Assembly: GCF_013620825.1 (NCBI RefSeq)
Contig: NZ_NJIC01000009.1
Coordinates: 743 to 64,742, forward strand
Length of the DNA: 64,000 nucleotides
Direction of reading: 5' to 3'
Source: Rhodanobacter sp. PCA2
GTDB taxonomy: Bacteria; Pseudomonadota; Gammaproteobacteria; Xanthomonadales; Rhodanobacteraceae
Made by a program: the position numbers and the translations under genes. The stretch's first letter is position 1, and the number at the start of each line of letters is the position of its first letter. The notes below the pieces were generated by a model. The model ran no database searches and had not been told where the DNA came from. It saw only the letters and a list, made by a program, of their open reading frames with translations. This document shows positions 1 through 8,328 of this stretch, piece by piece.

Positions 1-9
1 TTGTTTTTT

Positions 10-48
10 CCCCCCCCTTTTTGGGGGGGGGGGGGGGGGGGGGGGGGG
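10..48. repeat. C8-T5-G26 homopolymer stretch
   Basis: The window opens with eight C (10-17), five T (18-22) and 26 consecutive G (23-48). No coding function is visible. It lies about 110 bases beyond the stop of the E1 beta gene. A run this long at the very edge may be a contig-end or sequencing artefact, or an unstable tract. Confidence 0.8.
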
Positions 49-132
49 AGCGGGGCTTGCCTTGAACTTTATCGAACCTTTTTCGATGAGTCTTGCCGCA
101 AGCCTTGTCCCCTCATCCGCCCCTTCGGGGCA

Positions 133-155
133 CCTTCTCCCCGGCGGGGAGAAGG
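133..155 (-). terminator. Strong hairpin downstream of the E1 operon
   Basis: A perfect 10-base-pair stem (CCTTCTCCCC, loop GGC, GGGGAGAAGG) begins just past the beta-subunit stop. A smaller GCCCC/GGGGC hairpin lies next to it at 119-131. There is no clear T run after the stem on the minus strand, so it may be a REP-like or mRNA-stabilising hairpin rather than a true intrinsic terminator. Confidence 0.5.
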
Positions 156-158
156 GGG

Positions 159-1139
159 TCAGCTGGCAGCCAGCGCGCGCTCTGCCGCTTCGACGATGCG
201 TTCGGTGCTGGGCAGGTACTTCATTTCCAGGCGGAACAGCGGGATGTGGGTGTCGGGGCCGGTGACGCGCTCGACCGGGGCGAGCAGGTCGTACAGGCAT
301 TCCTCGGCCACGCGGGCGGCGATCTCGGCGCCGAAGCCGGCGGTCTTCGGGGCTTCGTGCACGATCACGCAGCGGCCGGTCTTCTGCACCGATTCGGCGA
401 TGGTGTCGAAGTCCAGCGGGGTGAGCGTGGCGACGTCGATGACTTCGGCGCTGACGCCTTGCTTGGCGAGTTCGTCGGCGGCTTCCAGCGTCTCCTTCAC
501 CTGCGCGCCCCAGGTCACCAGGGTCACGTCGGTGCCGTCGCGCAGCACGAAGCACACATCCAGCGGCAGCGCCTCGCCGTCGTCGGGCACTTCTTCCTTG
601 TACTGGCGGTAGATGCGCTTGGGTTCGAGGAAGATCACCGGATCGGGATCGCGGATCGCCGCCAGCAGCAGGCCGTAGGCGCGCGCGGGCGAGGAGGGCA
701 GCACCACGCGCAGGCCGGGGATGTTGGTGAACAGGTGCTCGTTCGCCTCGGAGTGGTGCTCCGGCGCGCGGATGCCGCCGCCCCACGGCGCGCGCCACAC
801 GGCCGGCACGGTGAGGCGGCCGCGGGTGCGGTTGCGCATGCGCGCGGCGTGGCAGGCGATCTGCTCCATCATCGGGTAGATGAAGCCTTCGAACTGCGCC
901 TCGGCCACCGGCTTCATGCCCTGCACGGCGAGGCCCACGGTGACGCCGGCGATGGTGGTTTCGTCCAGCGGCGTGTCGAGCACGCGCAGTTCGCCGAACT
1001 TTTCCTGCAGGCCCTGGGTGGCGCGGAACACGCCGCCGTTGACGCCCACGTCCTCGCCCAGCACCACGACGCTGTCGTCGTGCTTCATCTCGTAGGCGAG
1101 CGCCTGGGTGACGGCTTCGATGAGGGTGATCTGTGCCAT
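159..1139 (-). CDS. pdhB: 2-oxoacid dehydrogenase E1 component, beta subunit
   Basis: This is the beta subunit of an alpha2-beta2 thiamine-diphosphate E1, which decarboxylates a 2-oxoacid (pyruvate or branched-chain) and passes the acyl group to lipoyl-E2. At 326 aa it has the usual length. The VVVLGEDVG segment near residue 24 belongs to the pyrimidine-binding fold, and a transketolase C-terminal domain follows from about residue 195. It starts 3 bases after the alpha-subunit stop, so both are on one transcript. No E2 or E3 gene is in view; they would lie beyond the left edge or elsewhere. The sequence alone does not settle pyruvate versus branched-chain substrate, so the symbol is tentative. 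Confidence 0.9.
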   Translation of the reverse strand: MAQITLIEAVTQALAYEMKHDDSVVVLGEDVGVNGGVFRATQGLQEKFGELRVLDTPLDETTIAGVTVGLAVQGMKPVAEAQFEGFIYPMMEQIACHAARMRNRTRGRLTVPAVWRAPWGGGIRAPEHHSEANEHLFTNIPGLRVVLPSSPARAYGLLLAAIRDPDPVIFLEPKRIYRQYKEEVPDDGEALPLDVCFVLRDGTDVTLVTWGAQVKETLEAADELAKQGVSAEVIDVATLTPLDFDTIAESVQKTGRCVIVHEAPKTAGFGAEIAARVAEECLYDLLAPVERVTGPDTHIPLFRLEMKYLPSTERIVEAAERALAAS

Positions 1140-1142
1140 GGC

Positions 1143-2228
1143 TCAGTGACCTTTCTTTTCGAGCGAGAGGACGTACTCGCGCTGCTTCGCGAGATCGGCG
1201 GGGACTTCGGCGAAGATGTAGTCGAACATCGCCGTCACCGGCTGCGTCTTGGTTTCGAGGTAGGCGTTCACCTCGTTGTCCATCCACTCGTCGCACTCGG
1301 CCTTCCAGGCCTCTTCCTTGGCGTCGTCCCACACGCCCTTGTCGACCAGCCACGCGCGCAGGCGCTTCATCGGCTCCTTCGCCCAGGCGTCCTTCACTTC
1401 CTGCTCGCCGCGGTAGCGGCGGGCGTCGTCGGCCGTGGTGTGGTCGCCGAGGCGGTAGGTCACCGCCTCGATCACGCTGCCGCCCTCGCCGTTGCGGGCG
1501 CGCTCCAGCGCGTCCTCCATCGCCTTGCGCACGGCGATGATGTCGTTGCCGTCCACCTGGATGCAGTGCAGGCCCGCGGCGATGCCCTTCTGCGCCAGCG
1601 TGGGCGCGCCGGACTGGATCTTGCGCGGCACCGAGATCGCCCACTGGTTGTTCACGATCACCGCCACCATCGGCAGGTTCTGCGCGCCGGCGATGTTGAT
1701 GGCGCCGTAGAAGTCGCCCTTGGACGAGCCGCCGTCGCCTATCGTGCACACGGCCACGCGCTTCTCGCCGCGGATCTTGAACGCCAGCGCGGAGCCGGCG
1801 GCGTGCAGGCACTGCGTGGCGATCGGCACGCTCCAGGCGAAGTCGTGGCGGGCGGGCTCGTTCTGGTAGTCGTTGCCGCGCTCGTCGCCGCCCCAGTACA
1901 TGTACACCTCGCGCGGCTGCACGCCGCGGTACAGCTGGGCGCCGTATTCGCGGTAGCTGACCGCCAGCACGTCTTCCGGCTTCATCGCGCTGCCGATGCC
2001 GACGTGGGCGGCCTCGTGGCCCAGGCAGCTGGCGTAGGTGCCCAGCTTGCCGGTGCGCTGCAGCGCCACCGACTTCGCGTCGAACACGCGGGTGGACATC
2101 ATCAGCTTGTACAGCTCGACCATGTGGTCGAGGTCCTTGGCGAAGGCGGGGAGATCCTTGCGGACCTGCTTGCCTTCGGCATCGAGGTATTGCAGGTACT
2201 CGATTTCGAACTTGGCGGCGATGGACAC
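1143..2228 (-). CDS. pdhA: 2-oxoacid dehydrogenase E1 component, alpha subunit
   Basis: This 361-aa catalytic partner of the beta subunit binds Mg-ThDP. The ThDP signature is visible as GDGGSSKGD at residues 164-172, closed by NNQW at 193-196. The phosphorylation-loop region near residues 262-272 contains GDHTTADD. The GTG at 2228 is chosen as start because a GGGAGC ribosome-binding site precedes it and the family N terminus begins there; the frame is open further upstream but without homology. It is the first gene of the E1 operon, divergent from tryptophan 2,3-dioxygenase. LQRTGKLGTYASCLGHE resembles pyruvate-type E1 alpha, but a branched-chain role cannot be excluded. Confidence 0.9.
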   Translation of the reverse strand: MSIAAKFEIEYLQYLDAEGKQVRKDLPAFAKDLDHMVELYKLMMSTRVFDAKSVALQRTGKLGTYASCLGHEAAHVGIGSAMKPEDVLAVSYREYGAQLYRGVQPREVYMYWGGDERGNDYQNEPARHDFAWSVPIATQCLHAAGSALAFKIRGEKRVAVCTIGDGGSSKGDFYGAINIAGAQNLPMVAVIVNNQWAISVPRKIQSGAPTLAQKGIAAGLHCIQVDGNDIIAVRKAMEDALERARNGEGGSVIEAVTYRLGDHTTADDARRYRGEQEVKDAWAKEPMKRLRAWLVDKGVWDDAKEEAWKAECDEWMDNEVNAYLETKTQPVTAMFDYIFAEVPADLAKQREYVLSLEKKGH

Positions 2229-2495
2229 GACTCGCTCCCGTTTGGACGAATGGGTGGGGGCGGCGGCCCATCCAGTGGGGCCTGACGCGCTGGGGATTCC
2301 CCGCCGGCGACCGCCGGGGCGGTCAAAACGGCCGGGGAAAGCCGTACATAAATAACAGGCGGGCATGTTGCGTCGCAAGGCACGCCGCAGCATGCGGGCG
2401 GGTACGGGAGGCCGCAAAAAATGGCGGTGCGCCTGCGGCTTCGGTGCGCCGCGCGGAGCGGGTACCATGCGTCCTTTCGGCCACCGCGGCAGACC

Positions 2496-3344
2496 ATGAC
2501 GGACAACCAGCGCGAGCTCGAGGCGGGCATCGAGCGCGACCTCTCGGGGCGCATGACCTACGCCGGCTACCTGCACCTGGATACCTTGCTGTCCGCGCAG
2601 CGGCCGGTGTCCGACCCGCCGTACCACGACGAGATGCTGTTCATCGTGCAGCACCACGTGGCCGAGCTGTGGCTGAAGCTGCTGGTGCACGAGCTGCACG
2701 CGGCGCTGGAATCCATCCGCGGCGACCGCATCGACCCCTGCCTCAAGGTGCTGGCGCGGGTGAAGCAGATCCAGCGCCAGCTGTTCGAGCAGTGGGCGGT
2801 GCTGGAGACGATGACGCCGCACGAATACCTGGCGTTCCGCGACGCGCTGGGGCCGTCGTCCGGCTTCCAGTCGGCGCAGTACCGCACGGTGGAGTTCCTG
2901 CTCGGCAACAAGAACGCCGGCATGCTCGCGGTGTTCGCGCACGATCCCGCGATCCAGGCCGGCCTGCGCGCCACGCTGGAGGCGCCCAGCCTGTACGACG
3001 AGGTGCTGCGCTGGCTGGCCCGGCGCGGCCACGCGGTGCCGGCGGCGCTGCTGGAGCGCGACGTGACCCGGCCGTGGCAGCACAGCGAGGCGCTGCTGCC
3101 GGTGTTCCGGCGCATCTACGAGGCGCCGGAGCGGTTCTGGGCCGAGTTCCACCTGTGCGAGACCCTGGTGGACATCGAGGAGAGCTTCCAGCTCTGGCGC
3201 TTCCGCCACATGAAGGCGGTGGAGCGCATCATCGGCCATCGCCGCGGCACCGGCGGCTCCTCCGGCGTGGGCTTCCTGCGGAAGGCGCTGGACCTCAGCT
3301 TCTTCCCGGAACTGCTGGACGTGCGCACGGTGCTGGGCACCTGA
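2496..3344 (+). CDS. kynA: Tryptophan 2,3-dioxygenase
   Basis: This is a cytoplasmic haem enzyme that opens the indole ring of L-tryptophan to N-formylkynurenine, the first step of the kynurenine route. At 282 aa it has the bacterial TDO length. It has the typical [12 protein letters not shown] start, the [13 protein letters not shown] helix and the C-terminal [18 protein letters not shown] segment, where GTGGS-type residues close over the substrate. The ATG at 2496 is chosen because homology begins at MTDNQ; no strong ribosome-binding site is seen and the frame stays open upstream. No kynurenine formamidase or kynureninase is adjacent, so the rest of the pathway must be elsewhere. Confidence 0.95.
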   Translation: MTDNQRELEAGIERDLSGRMTYAGYLHLDTLLSAQRPVSDPPYHDEMLFIVQHHVAELWLKLLVHELHAALESIRGDRIDPCLKVLARVKQIQRQLFEQWAVLETMTPHEYLAFRDALGPSSGFQSAQYRTVEFLLGNKNAGMLAVFAHDPAIQAGLRATLEAPSLYDEVLRWLARRGHAVPAALLERDVTRPWQHSEALLPVFRRIYEAPERFWAEFHLCETLVDIEESFQLWRFRHMKAVERIIGHRRGTGGSSGVGFLRKALDLSFFPELLDVRTVLGT

Positions 3345-3451
3345 TGGCCCGGTCTTTGCGATCTTCCTGATCGCGAGGGTCAAACCGGCGGCCGTGCATG
3401 GCCGCACTCTTCACGACATCCACCCACGCGCCAGGAACCACCGGGGAACCC

Positions 3452-4951
3452 ATGAGCCAGACCATCGAGGCCGGCGCCGCGCCGGACTACCCGCAACTGT
3501 TCGGCCATCCGCGCCCGCTGTGGATGCTGTTCATGACCGAGTTCTGGGAACGTTTCGCGTTCTACAGCGTGAGCTGGGCGGTGGCGTTGTACGTGGTGGC
3601 GCAGTTCTACCACGGCGACCCCGCGGGCCAGGGCTGGGCCGGCACGATCTTCGGCACCTACACCGCGCTGATCTTCGGCACCGGCATCTTCGGCGGCTAC
3701 GTGGCCGACAAGGTGATCGGCTACCAGCGCGCGATCCTGGTCGGCGCGCTGGTGATGGCGGTGGGGTTGTTCGCCCTGATGGTGCCGACCAAGCCGGTGT
3801 TCCTGCTGGGCCTGTCGCTGGTCATCGTGGGCGACGGCCTGTTCAAGCCGAACATCTCCTCGATGGTGGGCCAGCTCTACGGCCGCGACGACCCGCGCCG
3901 CGACCGCGGCTTCACCCTGTTCTACATGGGCATCAACGCCGGCGCCTTTGTCGCGCCGTTGCTTACCGGCTGGATGGCCGGCCATTTCACCGGCACGCCC
4001 GCGCAGCAGAACTACCGCGTGGTGTTCCTCGCCGCAGGCGTGGGCATGCTGCTGAGCCTGGTGTGGTTCTGGTTCGGCCGGCGCCAGTTGGGCGCCGTGG
4101 GCCGGCCGCTGCCCGGCATGGAAGGCCGCGGCCGCGTGTTGCTGGTGCTGGCGGGCTCGTTGCTGGCGGCGCCCGTGGTGTACCTGCTGCTGTCCCGCAT
4201 GGGCACCATCGGCCTGCAGTGGGTGATCGGCCTGCTGGCGGTGGGCGTCTCGGCGCTGCTGATCGGCGAGGCGCTGCGCCACGACCGCATCCAGTTGGAC
4301 CGCGTGTGGGCGATGCTGATCATCTTCGGCTTCAACGTTCTGTTCTGGATGTTCTATTACCAGCTCGGCAGCTCGTTCAACTTCCTCGCTGAGAACCTGG
4401 TCGACCGCAAGATGTTCGGCTGGGTGTTTCCCACCAGCTGGTTCCAGTCGGTGAGCCCGCTCACCATCATCCTGCTGGCGCCGGTGGTCAGCCTGGTCTG
4501 GGCCGGGTTGCAGCGGCGGCGCGCGGAGCCGTCGATCCCGCGCAAGTTCGGTTTCGGCCTGATCTTCAACGGGCTGGGCTTCCTGGTGCTGATGTATGCG
4601 CTCAGCCGCCTGATCGACACGCAGGGGCAGATCCCGTTCTGGCCGCTGGCGGCGTGTTACGTGCTGCAGACCGTGGGCGAGCTGTGCCTGTCGCCGATCG
4701 GCCTGTCGATGGTGACCAAGCTGGCGCCGCCGCGGCTGGTGGGCCTGGCGATGGGCGGCTGGTTCCTGTCCACCGCGGCCGGCGGCAACCTGTCCGGCCT
4801 GCTCGCCAGCCGCATCGCCGGCGAGAGCGGCATGACCGCCGCCTCGGCGCTGTCGGGCTTCACGTTCGGATTCTGGCTGCTGCTGGGCGCGGGCGTGCTG
4901 CTGCTGCTGATCGCGCCGCTGGTGAACCGGCTGATGCACGGGGTGAAATAA
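3452..4951 (+). CDS. POT/PTR-family proton-coupled peptide transporter
   Basis: This is a 499-aa inner-membrane permease that imports di- and tripeptides with protons. The ExxERF motif of the first helix (TEFWERFAFYS) and the PTR2 signature FTLFYMGINAGAF are both present. Twelve or more hydrophobic helices can be followed through the chain. The ATG at 3452 is preceded by GGGGAA. It follows kynA by about 100 bases, in which only a weak 6-bp hairpin (3358-3374) is seen, so co-transcription with the tryptophan gene is possible. Peptide uptake would feed amino-acid catabolism, but that link is inferred from position only. Confidence 0.92.
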   Translation: MSQTIEAGAAPDYPQLFGHPRPLWMLFMTEFWERFAFYSVSWAVALYVVAQFYHGDPAGQGWAGTIFGTYTALIFGTGIFGGYVADKVIGYQRAILVGALVMAVGLFALMVPTKPVFLLGLSLVIVGDGLFKPNISSMVGQLYGRDDPRRDRGFTLFYMGINAGAFVAPLLTGWMAGHFTGTPAQQNYRVVFLAAGVGMLLSLVWFWFGRRQLGAVGRPLPGMEGRGRVLLVLAGSLLAAPVVYLLLSRMGTIGLQWVIGLLAVGVSALLIGEALRHDRIQLDRVWAMLIIFGFNVLFWMFYYQLGSSFNFLAENLVDRKMFGWVFPTSWFQSVSPLTIILLAPVVSLVWAGLQRRRAEPSIPRKFGFGLIFNGLGFLVLMYALSRLIDTQGQIPFWPLAACYVLQTVGELCLSPIGLSMVTKLAPPRLVGLAMGGWFLSTAAGGNLSGLLASRIAGESGMTAASALSGFTFGFWLLLGAGVLLLLIAPLVNRLMHGVK

Positions 4952-4970
4952 GCGACGGGGCGTCCGGCGG

Positions 4971-5810
4971 TCAGCGACAGGAGGCGCCGCGCACGAACGC
5001 GACGGCCAGCCGCAGCGCTTCCGCGCCGCCGGCATCGCCGCGCAACGCGCGCACCAGCCGGGCCGGCGTGGTGCCGGTCCAGCGTTGCAGGTCGCGGGTG
5101 GCGTGCGCCTGGTCGCTGTAGCCGTGGCGCGCGGCGGCATCGGCAATCGCGCTGCGTTCGGCGTCCAGCGTGCGCAGCAGCGCCTGCAGGCGGCGCACGC
5201 GGGCGTACTCCTTCGGCGTCATGCCGACGCATTCGAGGAAGCGTGCCTGCAGCGTGCGCAAGGCGACGCCGAGGCGTTTCGCGAGGTCGGCGATGCGCAG
5301 GTCGCCATCCGCGGCGTCCAGCATGCCGGCCGCGTCTTCCACCAGCGGGTCCGGCGCAAAACCGCTGCAACGCTTGCGCAGCAGCGCCCACAGGGGTTCC
5401 GGCGACGCGCTGTCGATGCTGGCCCGTGCGGCCGCGTGGAAGGCGCGGGCGAACGCCGTGTCCAGCGTGTGCAGGTCGGGTGCCTGGTCGCGCAGTTCCG
5501 GCAGCCGCGCGCCCGCGACCAGTCCGCCGCAGGCCGCCTGCAGGCGGATGCCGATGCAATGCACCGGCCCCACCGCCTGCAGGCGGATCGGGCCCAGCTG
5601 CTGGCCCGCGAAGCACAGCGCCTTGTCGGCACGGACCGCACCGTCGGCGCCCCGGAAGTGCAGCGGCACGCCCAGTTCGGCCAGCAGTTCGCAGCGGCCG
5701 TCGGGGTAGATCGTCTGGACCGCTTCGTCCGGCGCGTCGTCGCGCAGCATCCACAGGCACTGCACGTACCTGCGCAGATCGTCCGGGGGTGCGTGCTCGA
5801 CGTAGTCCAT
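4971..5810 (-). CDS. AraC-family transcriptional regulator
   Basis: This 279-aa DNA-binding regulator has an N-terminal ligand/dimer domain of the DUF6597 type (YPDGRCELLAELG near residue 30) and a C-terminal double helix-turn-helix. The first HTH includes IADLAKRLGVALRTLQ, and the second region holds the AraC hallmark GYSDQAHATRDLQRWTG. The start at MDYVEH is the first ATG matching the family. It is divergent from the small exported DUF6265 protein with only 91 bases between, so that gene is a candidate target. No effector can be inferred. Confidence 0.85.
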   Translation of the reverse strand: MDYVEHAPPDDLRRYVQCLWMLRDDAPDEAVQTIYPDGRCELLAELGVPLHFRGADGAVRADKALCFAGQQLGPIRLQAVGPVHCIGIRLQAACGGLVAGARLPELRDQAPDLHTLDTAFARAFHAAARASIDSASPEPLWALLRKRCSGFAPDPLVEDAAGMLDAADGDLRIADLAKRLGVALRTLQARFLECVGMTPKEYARVRRLQALLRTLDAERSAIADAAARHGYSDQAHATRDLQRWTGTTPARLVRALRGDAGGAEALRLAVAFVRGASCR

Positions 5811-5901
5811 CGCGGTATGGAACCTCGCGTTGCGTGTTTTTACAAGCGGTCCCGGACGAGGCGATGCTAGCTTGCGCCCGACCATCGAAGGGGAGGCGGA
5901 T

Positions 5902-6360
5902 ATGCGATGCATGAAGAGGATGCTGGCCGCGGGGCTGGCGCTGGGCGCGGGTACGGCGGCTGCCGCGGCGCCGGAACTGGACTGGCTGGCCGGCCACTGG
6001 TGCGGCGGCACCGCCAACCGCCAGATCGAGGAGGTGTGGCTGCCCGAGGGCGGCGGCATGTTGCTGGGCATGTCGCGCACGCTGCGCGATGGCCGCACCG
6101 AGTCGTTCGAGTTCATGCGCATCGTGGCGGCCGGCAAGCAGGCGGGTTTCCACGTCCAGCCGAACGGCGTGCCGCCGACGCGGTTCGCGATCGCCGAGCG
6201 CGGGGAGCAGCGCGTCCGCTTCGAGAATGCCGCGCATGATTTCCCGAACCGCATCGAATACCGGCGCGAGGGCGATGTGCTGCACGCCTGGATCGCCGGG
6301 CCGGGCCGCGACGGCAAGGAGATGAGGATCCCGTTCGAGTACCGCCGCTGCGGCGGGTGA
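5902..6360 (+). CDS. Exported DUF6265-family protein
   Basis: This 152-aa protein has an N-terminal signal peptide (basic MRCMKR, hydrophobic LAAGLALGAGTAAA, cleavage probably after AAA near residue 22), so it is predicted periplasmic. The mature part begins with LDWLAGHWCGG and continues with the EEVWLPEGGGMLLGMSRT block, the diagnostic opening of DUF6265, a small lipocalin-like beta barrel of unknown function. A GGGAGG ribosome-binding site precedes the ATG. It is divergent from the AraC regulator, which may control it. No catalytic role can be assigned. Confidence 0.8.
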   Translation: MRCMKRMLAAGLALGAGTAAAAAPELDWLAGHWCGGTANRQIEEVWLPEGGGMLLGMSRTLRDGRTESFEFMRIVAAGKQAGFHVQPNGVPPTRFAIAERGEQRVRFENAAHDFPNRIEYRREGDVLHAWIAGPGRDGKEMRIPFEYRRCGG

Positions 6361-6437
6361 GCGGCGCGGCCGCGTTCCGGGCGTGGCGAGGGCCGGGAGG
6401 CCAGGAAGCCCGCCCGGGACATTGACGAAGGCGCCAG

Positions 6438-6902
6438 TCAGCCTCTGGCCTGGTCCCCGGGCATCAGCTTGTCCAGTATCCGCGCCAGCCACGCCTGCTC
6501 GTCGCTGTCCAGCCGCGCCAGCAATTCCCGTTCCCGCTGCCGTGCCATCGGCGCCACTTCGTCGTGGATCGCCCAGCCCTTGGCGGTGAGCCCCAGCACC
6601 GAGCGGCGCTTGTCGTTCGCGTGGGTGTGGCGGCGCACGCGGCCGGCCGCCACCAGGCGCGCCAGCGCCCGGCTCACCGCCACCTTGTCCATCGCGGTGC
6701 GCTCGGCCACCTCGCGCGCCGATAGGCCGTCGAAACGCGCCAGCACCGCCATCACCCGCCACTCGGTGACGCTGAGGTCGTGGCGCACCTGGTAGTCGTC
6801 GGCGATGGTCTGGCTGACCGTGTTCGACACGATGGAAAGCTGGTAGGGGACGAAGCGCTCCAGCTCCAGCGGCGCGTGGTCGGGGTGGCGTCCGGGGGAC
6901 AT
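6438..6902 (-). CDS. MarR-family regulator, likely repressor of the tyrosine catabolic operon
   Basis: This 154-aa winged-helix protein has the typical MarR layout: recognition helix region AREVAERTAMDKVAVSRALARLV, then the wing HTHANDKRRSVLGLT. The ATG at 6902 has AAGGA upstream. It is divergent from hpd, and the gap holds a perfect 14-base palindrome (6925-6938) inside the probable hpd promoter. By analogy with MarR regulators beside aromatic-acid degradation genes, it probably represses hpd-hmgA-fahA and its own gene until an aromatic ligand binds. The ligand and target are inferred. Confidence 0.85.
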   Translation of the reverse strand: MSPGRHPDHAPLELERFVPYQLSIVSNTVSQTIADDYQVRHDLSVTEWRVMAVLARFDGLSAREVAERTAMDKVAVSRALARLVAAGRVRRHTHANDKRRSVLGLTAKGWAIHDEVAPMARQRERELLARLDSDEQAWLARILDKLMPGDQARG

Positions 6903-6915
6903 GCTGCGGTGTTCC

Positions 6916-6944
6916 TTGCAAATGGTTTCAATTGAAACTACAAA
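6916..6944 (+). promoter_or_regulatory. Probable hpd promoter with MarR operator in the spacer
   Basis: TTGCAA (6916-6921) and TACAAA (6939-6944) are separated by exactly 17 bases, a good sigma-70 arrangement. The last 14 spacer bases (6925-6938) form the perfect palindrome GTTTCAATTGAAAC. A dimeric repressor there would block RNA polymerase. The site lies just outside the divergent MarR gene, so the same operator could give autoregulation. The leader to the hpd ATG would be about 160 bases. Confidence 0.7.
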
Positions 6945-7106
6945 GGGCGCTGGCTCGCGCGGCCCGTGGTGGCCGCGGAGGGCAGGGAAGCGGCCAGCCA
7001 TGGCGGCACTGCTCACGAAAAGCACGCATCACTTTAGCGCCCGCCGTGCCAAAAGCATTCCAGCGGCGTGGCCCGTTTTTCCATCGTAGCCCGGCGGAGA
7101 TCATCC

Positions 7107-8204
7107 ATGAACGCCCAGCCCAACCTCGGCATGCACGTCACCACCTTCGAAAACCCTATGGGGATCAATGGCTTCGAGTTCGTCGAATTTGCCGCCCCGG
7201 CCGGCCGCGCGGGCGAGTTGCACGCGCTGTTCGGGAGCATGGGCTTCACCGCCGTGCTCAGGCACAAGACCCGTCCGATCACCGTATACCGCCAGGGCGA
7301 CGTGAACCTGCTGGTGAACGAGGACCCGGATTCCCACGCCGCCGAATTCGCCAAGGCCCACGGCCCCTGCGCCGCCGGCTTCGCCATCCGCTTCCGCAAG
7401 CCGGCCGCGGAAGTGCGCGCCACCGTGCTGCGCAACGGCGGCGAGGCGGTGGACGCGAAGGCCGAGGCCAGCAAGGCGGTGAACGCGCCCGCGGTGAAGG
7501 GCATCGGCGACTGCATGCTGTACCTGGTCGACCGCTACGGCGACAACGGCAGCATCTACGGCGACGACTACGCGCCGATCCCGGGCGCCGACCAGCACCC
7601 GAAGGGCTTCGGCCTCACCTTCATCGACCACCTCACGCACAACCTCTACTTCGGCAACATGCAGAAGTGGTCGGACTACTACGAGCGCCTGTTCAACTTC
7701 CGCGAGATCCGCTACTTCGACATCAAGGGCGCGAAGACCGGCCTGGTGTCCAAGGCGATGACCGCGCCGGACGGCATCGTGCGCATCCCGCTCAACGAGT
7801 CGAACGACCCGAAGTCGCAGATCAACGAATACCTCGACGCCTACCACGGCGAAGGCATCCAGCACATCGCGATGTTCACCGACAACATCTACGACACGGT
7901 GGAGGCGATGCGCGCGCAGGGCGTGGAATTCCTCGACACGCCGGATACGTACTTCGAGGTGGTCGACCTGCGCATCCCCGACCACGGCGAGGACGTGCCG
8001 CGGCTGGCGAAGAACAAGATCCTGATCGACGCCGATGCGGAAACCGGAAAGCGCCTGCTGCTGCAGATCTTCACGCAGAACAACATCGGCCCGATCTTCT
8101 TCGAGATCATCCAGCGCAAGGGCAACGAAGGTTTCGGCGAAGGCAACTTCCAGGCGCTGTTCGAATCGATCGAGCGCGACCAGATGAAGCGCGGGGTGCT
8201 TTGA
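7107..8204 (+). CDS. hpd: 4-hydroxyphenylpyruvate dioxygenase
   Basis: This 365-aa non-haem Fe(II) enzyme converts 4-hydroxyphenylpyruvate to homogentisate, the second step of tyrosine breakdown. It is a two-domain VOC fold. The three iron ligands are visible: His175 in FIDHLTHNLY, His253 in EGIQHIAMF and Glu333 in PIFFEIIQRKG, followed by the C-terminal GFGEGNFQALFESIE helix that gates the active site. The ATG at 7107 has GGAGATC upstream and matches the usual N terminus. It is the first gene of the operon that continues with a GIY-YIG gene and hmgA. Confidence 0.96.
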   Translation: MNAQPNLGMHVTTFENPMGINGFEFVEFAAPAGRAGELHALFGSMGFTAVLRHKTRPITVYRQGDVNLLVNEDPDSHAAEFAKAHGPCAAGFAIRFRKPAAEVRATVLRNGGEAVDAKAEASKAVNAPAVKGIGDCMLYLVDRYGDNGSIYGDDYAPIPGADQHPKGFGLTFIDHLTHNLYFGNMQKWSDYYERLFNFREIRYFDIKGAKTGLVSKAMTAPDGIVRIPLNESNDPKSQINEYLDAYHGEGIQHIAMFTDNIYDTVEAMRAQGVEFLDTPDTYFEVVDLRIPDHGEDVPRLAKNKILIDADAETGKRLLLQIFTQNNIGPIFFEIIQRKGNEGFGEGNFQALFESIERDQMKRGVL

Positions 8205-8214
8205 GGTTCTTGAG

Positions 8215-8310
8215 CCCTTCGACTTCGCCGCTGTGCGGCTACGCTCGGGGTGATCGATCAACGCAAGCCGTTCGTCCTGAGCGTAGGCCCGCAGGGCCGA
8301 AGTCGAAGGA
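8215..8310. repeat. Inverted pair of REP-like palindromic elements
   Basis: Two about 42-base elements face each other: 8215-8256 on the plus strand and 8268-8310 on the minus strand. Each has the conserved ends CTTCGACTTCG and CTACGCTC around a variable stem (GCCGC/GCGGC in one, GGCC/GGCC in the other). Stem bases differ between copies but pairing is kept. This layout is typical of REP doublets in Xanthomonadales and Pseudomonas. The pair lies between hpd and the nuclease gene. Confidence 0.75.
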
Positions 8311-8328
8311 CCCGGTCAGGAGGCGGAA

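Noticed and set aside
10-48. Phase-variable homopolymer controlling a gene
   Set aside because: The run is beyond the stop of the nearest gene, not in a promoter or reading frame, and sits at the window edge, so an artefact is at least as likely.
93-2285. Very long open frame (about 730 codons) antisense to the E1 genes
   Set aside because: Composition is the Arg/Ala/Gly/His-rich type produced by reading GC-rich genes on the wrong strand; no domain or ribosome-binding site. The E1 genes on the other strand are certain.
2102-2554. Open frame spanning the E1 alpha / kynA gap on the minus strand
   Set aside because: Ser/Arg/Pro-rich translation overlapping two certain genes; no family similarity.
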